A stretch of 34,946 nucleotides of DNA from Nocardiopsis xinjiangensis YIM 90004. Its GTDB lineage: Bacteria; Actinomycetota; Actinomycetes; Streptosporangiales; Streptosporangiaceae. This document shows positions 8,245 to 15,956 of this stretch, piece after piece. Made by a program: the position numbers and the translations under genes. The notes under the pieces were generated by a model. It was not told where the DNA came from, ran no database searches, and saw nothing but the letters and a program-made list of their open reading frames with translations. Numbering within the stretch: the first letter of the stretch is position 1; every line of letters begins with the position of its first letter. The stretch lies in contig NZ_ANBE01000048.1 in NCBI RefSeq assembly GCF_000341145.1, forward strand, positions 1 to 34,946, read 5' to 3'.

Positions 8245-9057
8245 CTACCCGAGGGCGAACTCGACGCCGCTGGGCAGGACGGCCCAGACTTTTCCGTCCT
8301 TCTCCCGGATTTCCGGCTCGATGGGGACGATATCCCGTCGGGCTTCCCACACCCCGTCGAGGGTTCCCCGCTCGGCGACCTCGGCGCAGCTGGCGATGGT
8401 CGGCGGCAACATCGGCATGCGCCCGGCCGCCCACTCGTCCTGGACCGCGGCGGGGTCGCACCACTGGGTCAGGTCGGCTTCCCCGCCCACGTCGCGGGGT
8501 TCCTGACCGGGTGGGAGCTCGGCGACGAAGAAGAAGGTGTCGTAGCGGCGCTTCTCGGCCTCGGGGGTGATCCACCGGGCCCAGGCGCGCAACCACTCGG
8601 AACGCAGCACCAGGCCGCGCCGGGCCAGGACCTCGGTGAAGGACCGGGACCGGTCGATCAGCCCGAGGCGGTCGCGTTCCCAGTCCGCTGTCGTGGTGTC
8701 GACGGTGATGGCGTCCCCGCCGGCACGCTCGGGTTCACTGGCCAACAGGACACCGGTCTCCTCGAAGGTCTCGCGCACAGCGGCGCATACCAGGGCCCGG
8801 GCCATGGGCACGTCGGTTCCGAGTCGTTCGGCCCACTCGGCGGGGCCGGGACCGGTCCAGGGCAGGTTCCCGTCCGCGTCGCGCCCGTCCACCCCGCCCC
8901 CGGGGAACACGAAGGCCCCCGGGGCGAAGCCCATGGACTCGACCCTGCGCATGAGCAGGACCTCCATGCCGCCGGCCGCCGCGCCCGCCGCCGACGGGCG
9001 CAGCAGCATGACGGTAGCGGCGGGACGGGCCGGGGCGACGCCATGGTCCTCGGGCAT
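8245..9057 (-). CDS. NUDIX hydrolase, NUDT19-like, with split Nudix box
   Basis: A 270-residue protein. The box is interrupted: the glycine half FPGGGVD (51-57) and the metal-binding half RETFEETG (95-102) are separated by nearly 40 residues, the arrangement seen in NUDT19/RP2-type NUDIX enzymes, some of which act on CoA and acyl-CoA. Substrate unknown. AAGGAGG eight bases upstream supports ATG 9057 over an ATG at 9108. It is probably co-transcribed with the upstream RidA gene (66 bases away) and the downstream MBL gene (53 bases away). Confidence 0.85.
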   Translation of the reverse strand: MPEDHGVAPARPAATVMLLRPSAAGAAAGGMEVLLMRRVESMGFAPGAFVFPGGGVDGRDADGNLPWTGPGPAEWAERLGTDVPMARALVCAAVRETFEETGVLLASEPERAGGDAITVDTTTADWERDRLGLIDRSRSFTEVLARRGLVLRSEWLRAWARWITPEAEKRRYDTFFFVAELPPGQEPRDVGGEADLTQWCDPAAVQDEWAAGRMPMLPPTIASCAEVAERGTLDGVWEARRDIVPIEPEIREKDGKVWAVLPSGVEFALG

Positions 9058-9123
9058 CGACGCTTCCTCCTTCTGATCGAAAAGTCGCGCCGGGCCCGAG
9101 GCACTCATACGTGGAGAAACCGC

Positions 9124-9585
9124 TCAGCGGGCCTCGACGATCATCTCAACCTCGACCGGGGCGTCCAGCGGCAGGGCGGCCACACCGACGGCGCTGCGCG
9201 CGTGCACACCCGCGTCGCCGAAGACCTTGCCGACCAGTTCGCTCGCACCGTTGATCACACCGGGCTGACCGGTGAAGTCCGGGCTGCTCGCCACGAAACC
9301 GACGAGTTTGACGACCCGGGTCACACGGGCGAGGTCGCCCAGCTCGGCACGCACCGCGGCGATGCCGTTGAGTGCGCACCGGGCGGCCAGTTCCTGCGCG
9401 GTCTCCGGGTCGACCTCGGCACCGACCTTGCCGGTGGCGGGCAGCTCGCCCTCGACGAAGGGGAGCTGGCCCGACACGTACACGTGGTCCCCGGTGCGCA
9501 CCGTGGGCACATAGGCCGCGACGGGAGCGGTGAGCTCGGGCAGGACCATCCCGAGCTCGGCGAGGCGCTCCTCGGGCGTGGCCAT
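9124..9585 (-). CDS. RidA-family protein (YjgF/YER057c/UK114)
   Basis: A 153-residue trimeric-type RidA fold. The C-terminal signature ARSAVGVAALPLDAPVEVEM keeps the substrate-binding arginine (Arg130) that defines active imine deaminases of the family. RidA hydrolyses reactive 2-aminoacrylate and related enamines made by PLP enzymes; members of this subfamily may have other substrates. The ATG at 9585 shares its A with the TGA of the preceding DUF4177 gene (TGATG), so the two are translationally coupled. The open frame runs on upstream to 9750 but that part overlaps DUF4177. Confidence 0.88.
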   Translation of the reverse strand: MATPEERLAELGMVLPELTAPVAAYVPTVRTGDHVYVSGQLPFVEGELPATGKVGAEVDPETAQELAARCALNGIAAVRAELGDLARVTRVVKLVGFVASSPDFTGQPGVINGASELVGKVFGDAGVHARSAVGVAALPLDAPVEVEMIVEAR

Positions 9586-9758
9586 CAGACTTCCCGCTTC
9601 ATGTAGGCGACGTACTGCTGGTTGCGGGGATCGGTGCCCTCCGGCAGGGGGGCAGGGACGACGGAGACGAGCTCCCAGCCGTCCTGGCCCCAGTTGTCCA
9701 GGATCTGCTTGGTGGCGTGCGACAGCAGCGCCACGGTCTGGTACTCCCACTTGGTCAT
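9585..9758 (-). CDS. Small DUF4177-family protein
   Basis: A 57-residue protein read directly from the sequence. It begins MTKWEYQTVALL and has the core WGQDGWELVSVVP, the Trp-rich pattern of DUF4177. It ends at TGA 9585-9587, overlapping the RidA start by one base. GGGGGAAG before the ATG is a good ribosome site. M. tuberculosis has an equivalent small gene (Rv3678A) in the same place beside its RidA gene. Function is unknown; the tight coupling suggests it is made in step with RidA. Confidence 0.85.
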   Translation of the reverse strand: MTKWEYQTVALLSHATKQILDNWGQDGWELVSVVPAPLPEGTDPRNQQYVAYMKREV

Positions 9759-9886
9759 ACGGCTTCCCCCATCGGTTCTCCGGGCGGTCCCTCGGACCGC
9801 TTCTCGACGCCGCTCACCCTACTTTCCCGAGGCCGGTCGCGCGCCGTCGCACGGGCCCGATCCGCCCTGCCCCGGCGGCCCCCGCA

Positions 9887-9892
9887 TAGACT
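9887..9892 (+). promoter_or_regulatory. -10 element of a leaderless promoter (ArsA-like ATPase 1)
   Basis: TAGACT ends seven bases before GTG 9900. No Shine-Dalgarno sequence and no clear -35 hexamer are seen. The arrangement is nearly identical to that before the PBP gene at 12923. Confidence 0.5.
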
Positions 9893-9899
9893 TCATGGG

Positions 9900-10946
9900 G
9901 TGAGCGAGCCTGAGCACCGAGCATCCGGATCCTGGCACACGTGCGCCGGCGCACGCCTGCACGTCGTCACCGGCAAGGGCGGCACGGGGAAGACCACGGC
10001 GGCCGCCGCGCTCGCGGCCGCGCTGGCCTCCGGCGGCGGCCGGGTCCTGCTCGTGGAGGTCGAGGGGCGCCAGGGTGTGGCATCGCTGCTCGAGCGGTCC
10101 CCCCTGCCCTACGAGGAACGCCCGATGCTGTCGGCCCCGGGAGGCGGCACCGTGTCGGTGCTGGCGGCCGACCCCGAGGCCGCGCTCAAGGAGTACCTGG
10201 AGCTCTTCCACGGCATGCGCCGGGCCGGTCGGGCGCTGAGCCGCCTGGGCGCGGTGGACTTCGCCACCACGGTCGCTCCCGGGCTGCGCGACGTGCTGCT
10301 CACCGGGAAGGCCACCGAGGCGGTACGGCGCCGCAAGGGTCACCGCGGCCACCCCTCCTCCGCGCCGTCCGGGGCCCCGTTCGCCTACGACGCCGTGGTG
10401 ATGGACGCCCCTCCCACGGGCCGGATCGCTCGCTTCCTCGATGTCAATGCGGAGGTCGCCGGGTTGGCCAAGGTCGGGCCGGTCCACGACCACGCGGAGC
10501 AGGCCGCCGGGATCATCCGGTCGGAGTGCACCCGGGTGCACTTCGTGACCCTCCTGGAGGAGATGCCCGCGCAGGAGACCCGTGACGGCCTCGACGGAAT
10601 CTCCTCCCTCGGCCTGAACGCGGGCGCGGTACTGGTCAACATGGTGCGGCCGGAGCTCCTCGACACGGCCGGGCTCGAGGCGGCCCGCACGAACACCCTG
10701 GACCGCGGGGCTCTGGCCGCCGGGCTGACCGCCGCGGACCTGCCCGACCCCGAGGGCCTGGCCGCCGGGCTCGAGGGCGAACTGCACACCCACGCCGTCC
10801 GTACCGGTCTCGAGGCCGGGGTCCGGGACGGGTTGGCCTCCCTGGGGCCCCCGGTTCTGGAACTGCCCCGCCTGGAACACGCCACCGGCGAGGAGGCCGT
10901 CCAGCGCCTGGCCCGCGCGCTGACCGAACAGGGGGTGGGCCGTTGA
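9900..10946 (+). CDS. Get3/ArsA-like ATPase, first of a pair (BagA-like)
   Basis: A 348-residue P-loop ATPase. The deviant Walker A GKGGTGKT (25-32) keeps the signature lysine Lys26 typical of the SIMIBI/Get3-ArsA-MinD class, and VVMDAPPTGRIARFL is the switch/Walker B region. It lacks a second ATPase half, so it would work as a dimer, perhaps with the next gene product. The mycobacterial pair at this locus (Rv3679/Rv3680) was described as Get3 homologues, BagA and BagB. No metalloid-resistance genes are near, so arsenite transport is unlikely. The start GTG 9900 is set by the TAGACT element seven bases upstream. Its TGA overlaps the start of the next gene. Confidence 0.88.
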   Translation: MSEPEHRASGSWHTCAGARLHVVTGKGGTGKTTAAAALAAALASGGGRVLLVEVEGRQGVASLLERSPLPYEERPMLSAPGGGTVSVLAADPEAALKEYLELFHGMRRAGRALSRLGAVDFATTVAPGLRDVLLTGKATEAVRRRKGHRGHPSSAPSGAPFAYDAVVMDAPPTGRIARFLDVNAEVAGLAKVGPVHDHAEQAAGIIRSECTRVHFVTLLEEMPAQETRDGLDGISSLGLNAGAVLVNMVRPELLDTAGLEAARTNTLDRGALAAGLTAADLPDPEGLAAGLEGELHTHAVRTGLEAGVRDGLASLGPPVLELPRLEHATGEEAVQRLARALTEQGVGR

Positions 10947-12118
10947 ACCCCGCGGACGGGACCGGTCCCATGGACGTGGACGCGCTCCTGGACGACCCCG
11001 CACGCCGCGTCGTGGTCTGTTGCGGGGCGGGCGGGGTCGGCAAGACCACCACCGCGGCGGCGTTGGGGTTGCGCGCGGCCGAACGCGGACGACGGGCCGT
11101 GGTCATCACCGTCGACCCGGCCCGTCGGCTGGCGCAGTCCATGGGGTTGGGGTCCCTCGGCAACACACCGTGCCGGGTGCCGCTGCCCGAGGGCACCCCG
11201 GGCGGGCTGCACGCCATGATGCTCGACATGAAGCGCACGTTCGACCAGGTCGTGGAGGAGCACGCCGATCCGGATCGGGCGCGTCAGATCATGGACAACC
11301 CGTTCTACGAGACCCTGTCGACGAGTTTCTCGGGAACCCAGGAGTACATGGCCATGGAGCGGCTCGGGCAGCTGCGTGAGTCCGGTGAGTGGGACCTCAT
11401 CGTGGTCGACACCCCGCCCAGCCGGTCGGCTCTGGACTTCCTGGACGCCCCCGAGCGGTTGGGACGGTTCCTGGACGGAAAGCTCATGCGGTTCCTGACC
11501 GCGCCGGCGGGTTCGGGGCCGCTGCGGTTCCTGGGGGCCGGTGTGGGCATGGTGACGTCGATGGTCGGCAAGCTCGTGGGAGCGCAGTTCCTGAACGATC
11601 TGCGCTCGTTCACCTCGGCGTTCGAGGCGGTGTTCGGCGGGTTCCAGGAACGCGCCGAACGTACCTACCGGCTGCTGCAGGACCCGGGGACGGCCTTCGT
11701 GGTGGTGGCCGCGCCCGAACCCGACGCGATGCGTGAGGCCGCGTTCTTCGTGCGTCGCCTGGCCTCGGACGGTATGCCGCTTGCGGGTCTGGTACTCAAC
11801 CGGACCCATCCCCTTCCGGACGGCCCGGCCGCACGGCTGGGCCCCGAGGAGGCGGAGCGGGCCGCGCAGACCCTGGCCGGGACCGGGGAGCATCCGGTGG
11901 CCGAGGCGGCGTTGCGGTTGCACGCCGCGCGTGCTCGCACGCGCGGGCGGGAACTGCTGCTGCGCGAGCGGCTGCTCACCGCGCATCCGTGCGTGCGGGT
12001 CTCGGAAGTGGCTGCTCTGGCCGGTGACGTGCACGGCCTCACGGGACTGCGCCGGGTCGGGGACCGTCTGGCGGGTGCGGGACCCTCCGGCGAGGGTCCG
12101 GCCGACGGGACGGGGTGA
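10943..12118 (+). CDS. Get3/ArsA-like ATPase, second of a pair (BagB-like)
   Basis: A 391-residue P-loop ATPase that overlaps the preceding ATPase gene by four bases (TTGA), so the pair is coupled. Walker A is GAGGVGKT (28-35): the signature lysine of Get3/ArsA is replaced by Ala29. Other motifs include VDPARRLAQSMG (switch I type) and VVDTPPSRSALDFLDAPERL (switch II). The middle (about 180-240) is rich in hydrophobic residues and resembles the helical subdomain of Get3-like proteins. The TTG start has GGGGGTGGG upstream; ATG 10970 is an alternative nine codons in. A heterodimer with the first ATPase is inference. Confidence 0.87.
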   Translation: MNPADGTGPMDVDALLDDPARRVVVCCGAGGVGKTTTAAALGLRAAERGRRAVVITVDPARRLAQSMGLGSLGNTPCRVPLPEGTPGGLHAMMLDMKRTFDQVVEEHADPDRARQIMDNPFYETLSTSFSGTQEYMAMERLGQLRESGEWDLIVVDTPPSRSALDFLDAPERLGRFLDGKLMRFLTAPAGSGPLRFLGAGVGMVTSMVGKLVGAQFLNDLRSFTSAFEAVFGGFQERAERTYRLLQDPGTAFVVVAAPEPDAMREAAFFVRRLASDGMPLAGLVLNRTHPLPDGPAARLGPEEAERAAQTLAGTGEHPVAEAALRLHAARARTRGRELLLRERLLTAHPCVRVSEVAALAGDVHGLTGLRRVGDRLAGAGPSGEGPADGTG

Positions 12119-12212
12119 CCGCGGCCGACGGCTCGCAGTGAGGTTCGGGACCACGCCGGGGAGGCACCGCGGCGCTCGGGTCCGCAGCGGGGGCCGGGGG
12201 CCAGGACGCGGA

Positions 12213-12515
12213 TCAGTACTGGGCCGCGGCGTAACGTGCTGGGTCCTCGCCCTGCCGGTCGGCCTGTTCCAGGAGGTCGCCCCAGTCGTCCACCTCGGGG
12301 TGCTTGCGCAGGAGGGCTCGGCGCTCCCGCTCGGTCATCCCGCCCCAGACACCGAACTCGACCCGGTGTTCGAGGGCGTCGGTGAGGCACTCGATCCGTA
12401 CCGGACAACCCCGGCAGACGAGCTTGGCCGTGTTCTGCGCGGCTCCGCTGACGAACAGCGTGTCCGGGTCGAGGTCACGGCACAGGGCCCGGGTGATCCA
12501 TTGGTCGGTCCGCAT
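12213..12515 (-). CDS. wblA: WhiB-family iron-sulfur regulator WblA (WhiB4 type)
   Basis: A 100-residue WhiB-like protein. Four cysteines, Cys12, 34, 37 and 43 (C-x21-C-x2-C-x5-C), bind a [4Fe-4S] cluster. GVWGG (55-59) is the turn, and a basic segment RERRALLRKHP follows. The FVSGAAQNTAK segment and the place beside a PASTA class A PBP and ArsA-like ATPases identify it as the WblA/WhiB4 orthologue group. In Streptomyces WblA controls development and represses antibiotic production; WhiB4 is a redox sensor in mycobacteria. Start ATG 12515 gives the family N-terminus; the open frame runs upstream to 12647 without support. It is divergent from the PBP gene. Confidence 0.95.
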   Translation of the reverse strand: MRTDQWITRALCRDLDPDTLFVSGAAQNTAKLVCRGCPVRIECLTDALEHRVEFGVWGGMTERERRALLRKHPEVDDWGDLLEQADRQGEDPARYAAAQY

Positions 12516-12935
12516 TTGCCCGCACTCCCCAATCGTCGTGCTCGCGGGGTCCAAGAGGTGTCCGCACTCTGGTTGAGTGGAGGGCGAGGCCCCCGTCGTC
12601 GTGTGGGGTGTTCGATATCCGGTGTGGCATCGCCCACCCACCCCCATGGCCTCGAACGTACGGATTCGTGACCCGTGCCAACAGAACCCACTCGACCCCC
12701 TTTGCGTCCAACCGAATATGGCCCGTCCGGGCCATTGCGTGGCAAGCCGTCACCGGTGAACAGGAGTGCGGCCACCGCGGTCGACGAGCCCGGTGAGCAG
12801 GGGTCCGGTCCGAGACCGTGACAAGATGGACTCGGGGAACGAGGCGCGCGACGGTGTGGGTATTTGGTGTGGTTCAGACCTTTCCTGGGTGGAACACACC
12901 ACTTCGAGCACGCACGGGCACTTAGTCTTGATGGG
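12516..12935. other. Long wblA-PBP divergent intergenic region
   Basis: About 420 bases with no credible gene. It must hold the wblA promoter(s) and the PBP promoter (-10 at 12923). The heptamer GGTGTGG occurs at 12621, 12853 and 12866, and its core recurs inverted (CACACC, 12895-12900). The last two form a near-perfect inverted repeat just upstream of the PBP promoter. No convincing -35/-10 pair was found for wblA. Confidence 0.5.
12923..12928 (+). promoter_or_regulatory. -10 element of a leaderless PBP promoter
   Basis: TAGTCT ends seven bases before GTG 12936, with no Shine-Dalgarno sequence. It supports the internal GTG as the true start of the PBP gene. Confidence 0.5.
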
Positions 12936-15335
12936 GTGGGTCAGGGGACATTGCTTCAGAGAATCAGCCAACTGGTAGTCGTCAGTGCCATAGCCGGGTT
13001 TCTGGTCGCCGCACTGGCGCTCCCGGCCGTCGGCGGACTGGGAATCACCGCACGCAATGTCGCGGTCGGCTTCCTGGACATGCCCAGCAACCTGGAGACG
13101 CCGCCTCCCCCGCAGCGCTCCACCATCTACGACGCCGACGACAACGTCGTCGCCGAGGTCTTCGACCAGAACCGTGAACTCGTCGAGCTCGACGACATCT
13201 CGGACGAGATGGTCCACGCGATCCTCGCCATCGAGGACTCCAGCTTCTACGAGCACGGAGGTCTCGACATCTCCGGCACGCTCCGCGCTGCCATCCGCAC
13301 CATGGGCGGCGACACCGAGGGTGCCTCCTCCCTCACCCAGCAGTACGTCAAGAACGTGCAGATCGAAGCCGCCACCTCTCAGGAGGAGCTCGAGGAGGCC
13401 CGCGAGACGACCATCGCCCGCAAGATCCGGGAACTGCGCTACGCGGTCGCCCTGGAGCAGCGGATGAGCAAGGACGAGATCCTCGAGGGCTACCTCAACA
13501 TCGCCTACTTCAGCGACGGCGCCTACGGCGTGGAGTCGGCCGCACAGCACTACTTCCAGAAGCCCGCGAGCGACCTCGAGGTCCACGAGGCCGCCACCAT
13601 CGCGGGGCTGGTCCGTTACCCCTACCTGTACAACCCGCGTTTCTTCCCCGAGCAGAGTGTCGATCGCCGCGACGTCGTCATCGACCGCATGTCCACGGTC
13701 GGTTACATCACCGAGGCCGAGGCCGAGGAAGCCAAGCAGGAGGAGCTCGAACTCGACCTGGAGACCCCTCCCAACGGCTGTGTCCCCAGCGACCAGCCCT
13801 TCTTCTGCGACTTCGTGGTGCAGGAGATCGAGAAGGACGAACGCTACGGGCCCGACGAGACCGAGCGGGCGCGCTGGCTGCGCACCGCCGGACTCGACAT
13901 CCACACGACCCTCGACCCGCAGACGCAGGAAGCCGGCCAGGAGGCCGTGGACAAGTGGGTCCCGCGCGAGAACGAGTCCCGCAAGGTCGCTGCCCAGGTC
14001 GTCATCGAACCCGGGACCGGCCGCGTGCTCGGCATGATGCAGAGCCGCAACTTCGGGCCCGACGAGGGCAATATCGGCGAGACCTCCATCAACTTCACCA
14101 CCGGTTCCGACCGCGGCGGCAGCACCGGTTTCCAGGCCGGATCGACGTTCAAGCCGATCACCCTCGCCGCCGCTCTCGACCAGGGCAAACCTTTCAGCAC
14201 GAATTACAACTCGCCCGGTTCCACGACCGTCAGCGGACAACGCTCCTGCAACGGCGGGACCTTGCCGCCCTGGTCACTGAGCAACGCGGGCGAGAGCGAC
14301 GGCGGAAACCACAACATGATCTCGGGGACCCAGCAGTCCTCCAACACCTACTTCGCCCAGCTCCAGGCGAGCGTGGGGTTGTGCGAGACCATCGAGATGG
14401 CCGAGACCCTCGGCCTCCATCGGGCCGACGGCACGAAGTTCACGGAGAACGAGAACACCCTCGCCAACAACAGCTTCACCCTCGGCAGTGAGGAGGTCGC
14501 CCCGATCGATCTCGCCAGTGCCTATGCCACGTTCGCCTCCGGCGGTCAGCTGTGCGAGCCGCAGGCCATCGACCGCATCGAGGACCGTCAGGCCGACACC
14601 ACGATCGAGATCGAGCCCGAGTGCGAGCAGGTCATCGACGAGGAGGTCGCAGATGGGGTGAGCTTCCTGCTGACGCAGACCTTCAAGAGCGGGGGCACCG
14701 CCAGCGGCCTCGGCATCGGCCGTCCCGCCGGCGGCAAGACCGGTTCCACCGACGGCACCGCGGCCGCCTGGTTCGCCGGTTTCACTCCCCAGATGGCCGG
14801 TTCCGTCTTCGTCGGCGACCCGCGCGGCCCGCAGCAGTACCCGCTGCGCAACGTCAGCTTCGGCGGGCGCTCCTACGGCCAGGTCTACGGCGGCACCGTC
14901 CCCGGACCGATCTGGCAGGAGACCTTCGAGGGCGCCCACGAGGGCCTCGAGGAGGAGAGCCTGGCCTCGCCGCCGTCGCAGTTCGGCTCGACCTCCGGTG
15001 GGGGCGGCGGCTCCGGCGACGGCCCGGACGGGGACGCCAGCCCGACCAGTGACGACCAGAGTGTGCCCAACGTCGTCGGCCAGGACGAGTCCGCGGCCGT
15101 GGCCAACCTGGAGGACTCCGGATACCAGGTCAACGTCTCCGGCACCCGCGTCGCCTCCGAGCACTCCGAGGGCACCGTCGCCGCGGTCAACCCGGATCCC
15201 GGCACGACCCTGCCCGAGGGCGCGACCGTCAACGTGTTCCTGAGCGAGAGCGGCGGCGGTTCCGCGGCGGGCCCGGGCGGCCTGCACCCGGTCCAGCCCG
15301 CCCTGCCCTCGGCCCCGCGCGAGGGGTACTTCTAG
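12936..15335 (+). CDS. Class A penicillin-binding protein with PASTA domain (PonA2-like)
   Basis: A 799-residue bifunctional peptidoglycan synthase. Order: short cytoplasmic tail, one membrane segment (about 11-35), glycosyltransferase GT51 domain with catalytic Glu100 in EDSSFYEHGG and GASSLTQQYVKN, then the transpeptidase domain. The latter has active-site Ser403 in STFK, SSN at 468-470 and KTG at 601-603. A glycine-rich linker leads to one PASTA domain (about 708-772) and a Pro/Gly tail. It polymerises and cross-links lipid II outside the membrane; PASTA modules bind peptidoglycan fragments. The M. tuberculosis gene next to whiB4 is PonA2, also with PASTA. The start is GTG 12936, from the -10 element; an upstream in-frame start at 12864 would add 24 unsupported residues. 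Confidence 0.95.
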   Translation: MGQGTLLQRISQLVVVSAIAGFLVAALALPAVGGLGITARNVAVGFLDMPSNLETPPPPQRSTIYDADDNVVAEVFDQNRELVELDDISDEMVHAILAIEDSSFYEHGGLDISGTLRAAIRTMGGDTEGASSLTQQYVKNVQIEAATSQEELEEARETTIARKIRELRYAVALEQRMSKDEILEGYLNIAYFSDGAYGVESAAQHYFQKPASDLEVHEAATIAGLVRYPYLYNPRFFPEQSVDRRDVVIDRMSTVGYITEAEAEEAKQEELELDLETPPNGCVPSDQPFFCDFVVQEIEKDERYGPDETERARWLRTAGLDIHTTLDPQTQEAGQEAVDKWVPRENESRKVAAQVVIEPGTGRVLGMMQSRNFGPDEGNIGETSINFTTGSDRGGSTGFQAGSTFKPITLAAALDQGKPFSTNYNSPGSTTVSGQRSCNGGTLPPWSLSNAGESDGGNHNMISGTQQSSNTYFAQLQASVGLCETIEMAETLGLHRADGTKFTENENTLANNSFTLGSEEVAPIDLASAYATFASGGQLCEPQAIDRIEDRQADTTIEIEPECEQVIDEEVADGVSFLLTQTFKSGGTASGLGIGRPAGGKTGSTDGTAAAWFAGFTPQMAGSVFVGDPRGPQQYPLRNVSFGGRSYGQVYGGTVPGPIWQETFEGAHEGLEEESLASPPSQFGSTSGGGGGSGDGPDGDASPTSDDQSVPNVVGQDESAAVANLEDSGYQVNVSGTRVASEHSEGTVAAVNPDPGTTLPEGATVNVFLSESGGGSAAGPGGLHPVQPALPSAPREGYF

Positions 15336-15347
15336 GGGCACACACGA

Positions 15348-15384
15348 AACGCCCGGCACCGGACCAGTTCCGGTGCCGGGCGTT
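15348..15384. terminator. Bidirectional terminator between PBP and YqeY genes
   Basis: Perfect 16-base arms beginning AACGCCCGGCACCGGA around a five-base loop, ending in CGTT. It lies between the convergent stops at 15335 and 15399. Confidence 0.88.
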
Positions 15385-15398
15385 CGTCGTCCGTGCGG

Positions 15399-15854
15399 TC
15401 AGGAGGTGAGCTGCCGCTTGACCTCGGCGGCCACACGGGAACCCTCGGCCCGGCCGGCCACACGCGGATTGACCACCTTCATGACCTGGCCCATCTCCTT
15501 GGGGCCCTGCGCCCCGGTCTCACCGATGGCCGAGGAGACCAACTCGGCCAGTTCCTCATCGGTAAGCTGCTTGGGCAGGTAGTCCGAAATGACCTCGCTC
15601 TCGGCCCGCTCGGCCTCGGCCTGGTCGGCTCGTCCGCCCTTCTCGAACGCCTCGGCCGCTTCCCGACGCTTCTTGGCCTCACGGGTCAGCAGCTTGATGA
15701 CCTCGGCATCATCGAGGTCGCGTTGGGAGGACCCCGCCGCCTCTTCCGTGGAGATGGCGGCCAGGACCATGCGCAGGGTGCCCGTACGCACCTTGTCGCG
15801 CGCCTTGATGGCGGTGGTCAGGTCGTTCTTGAGGCGGTCTTTGAGTTCGGACAT
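15399..15854 (-). CDS. GatB/YqeY domain protein
   Basis: A 151-residue, mostly helical, charged protein with the YqeY pattern: MSELKDRLKNDLTTAIKARD at the N-terminus, then a region close to SDYLPKQLTDEEL and GQVMKVVNPRVAGRAEG at the C-terminus. The fold is shared with the tRNA-binding tail of the GatB amidotransferase subunit. The role of free-standing YqeY is not settled; tRNA-related metabolism is a guess by homology. TAGGAT seven bases before the ATG suggests a leaderless mRNA. It is divergent from the metallophosphoesterase gene. Confidence 0.9.
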   Translation of the reverse strand: MSELKDRLKNDLTTAIKARDKVRTGTLRMVLAAISTEEAAGSSQRDLDDAEVIKLLTREAKKRREAAEAFEKGGRADQAEAERAESEVISDYLPKQLTDEELAELVSSAIGETGAQGPKEMGQVMKVVNPRVAGRAEGSRVAAEVKRQLTS

Positions 15855-15861
15855 GGCACAG

Positions 15862-15867
15862 ATCCTA
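15862..15867 (-). promoter_or_regulatory. -10 element of a leaderless yqeY-type promoter
   Basis: TAGGAT on the minus strand ends seven bases before ATG 15854; no convincing Shine-Dalgarno sequence. Confidence 0.45.
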
Positions 15868-15956
15868 CGGTGGCCGGGACGAGGCCACCATCTGTTTGCC
15901 GCCCGGTGCCACACGGCCGGCGGAGGCCGCAGGACCAACGACGAAGGAGACCCCGG

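Noticed and set aside
9900-12118. ArsA-like ATPases as an arsenite resistance operon
   Set aside because: No arsB, arsC, arsR or arsD is near, the proteins are single-half ATPases, and the gene neighbourhood is the conserved Get3-like locus.
12750-14240. A 496-residue minus-strand frame opposite the PBP gene
   Set aside because: Shadow of the PBP glycosyltransferase and transpeptidase coding sequence; composition is typical of reverse-complement frames.
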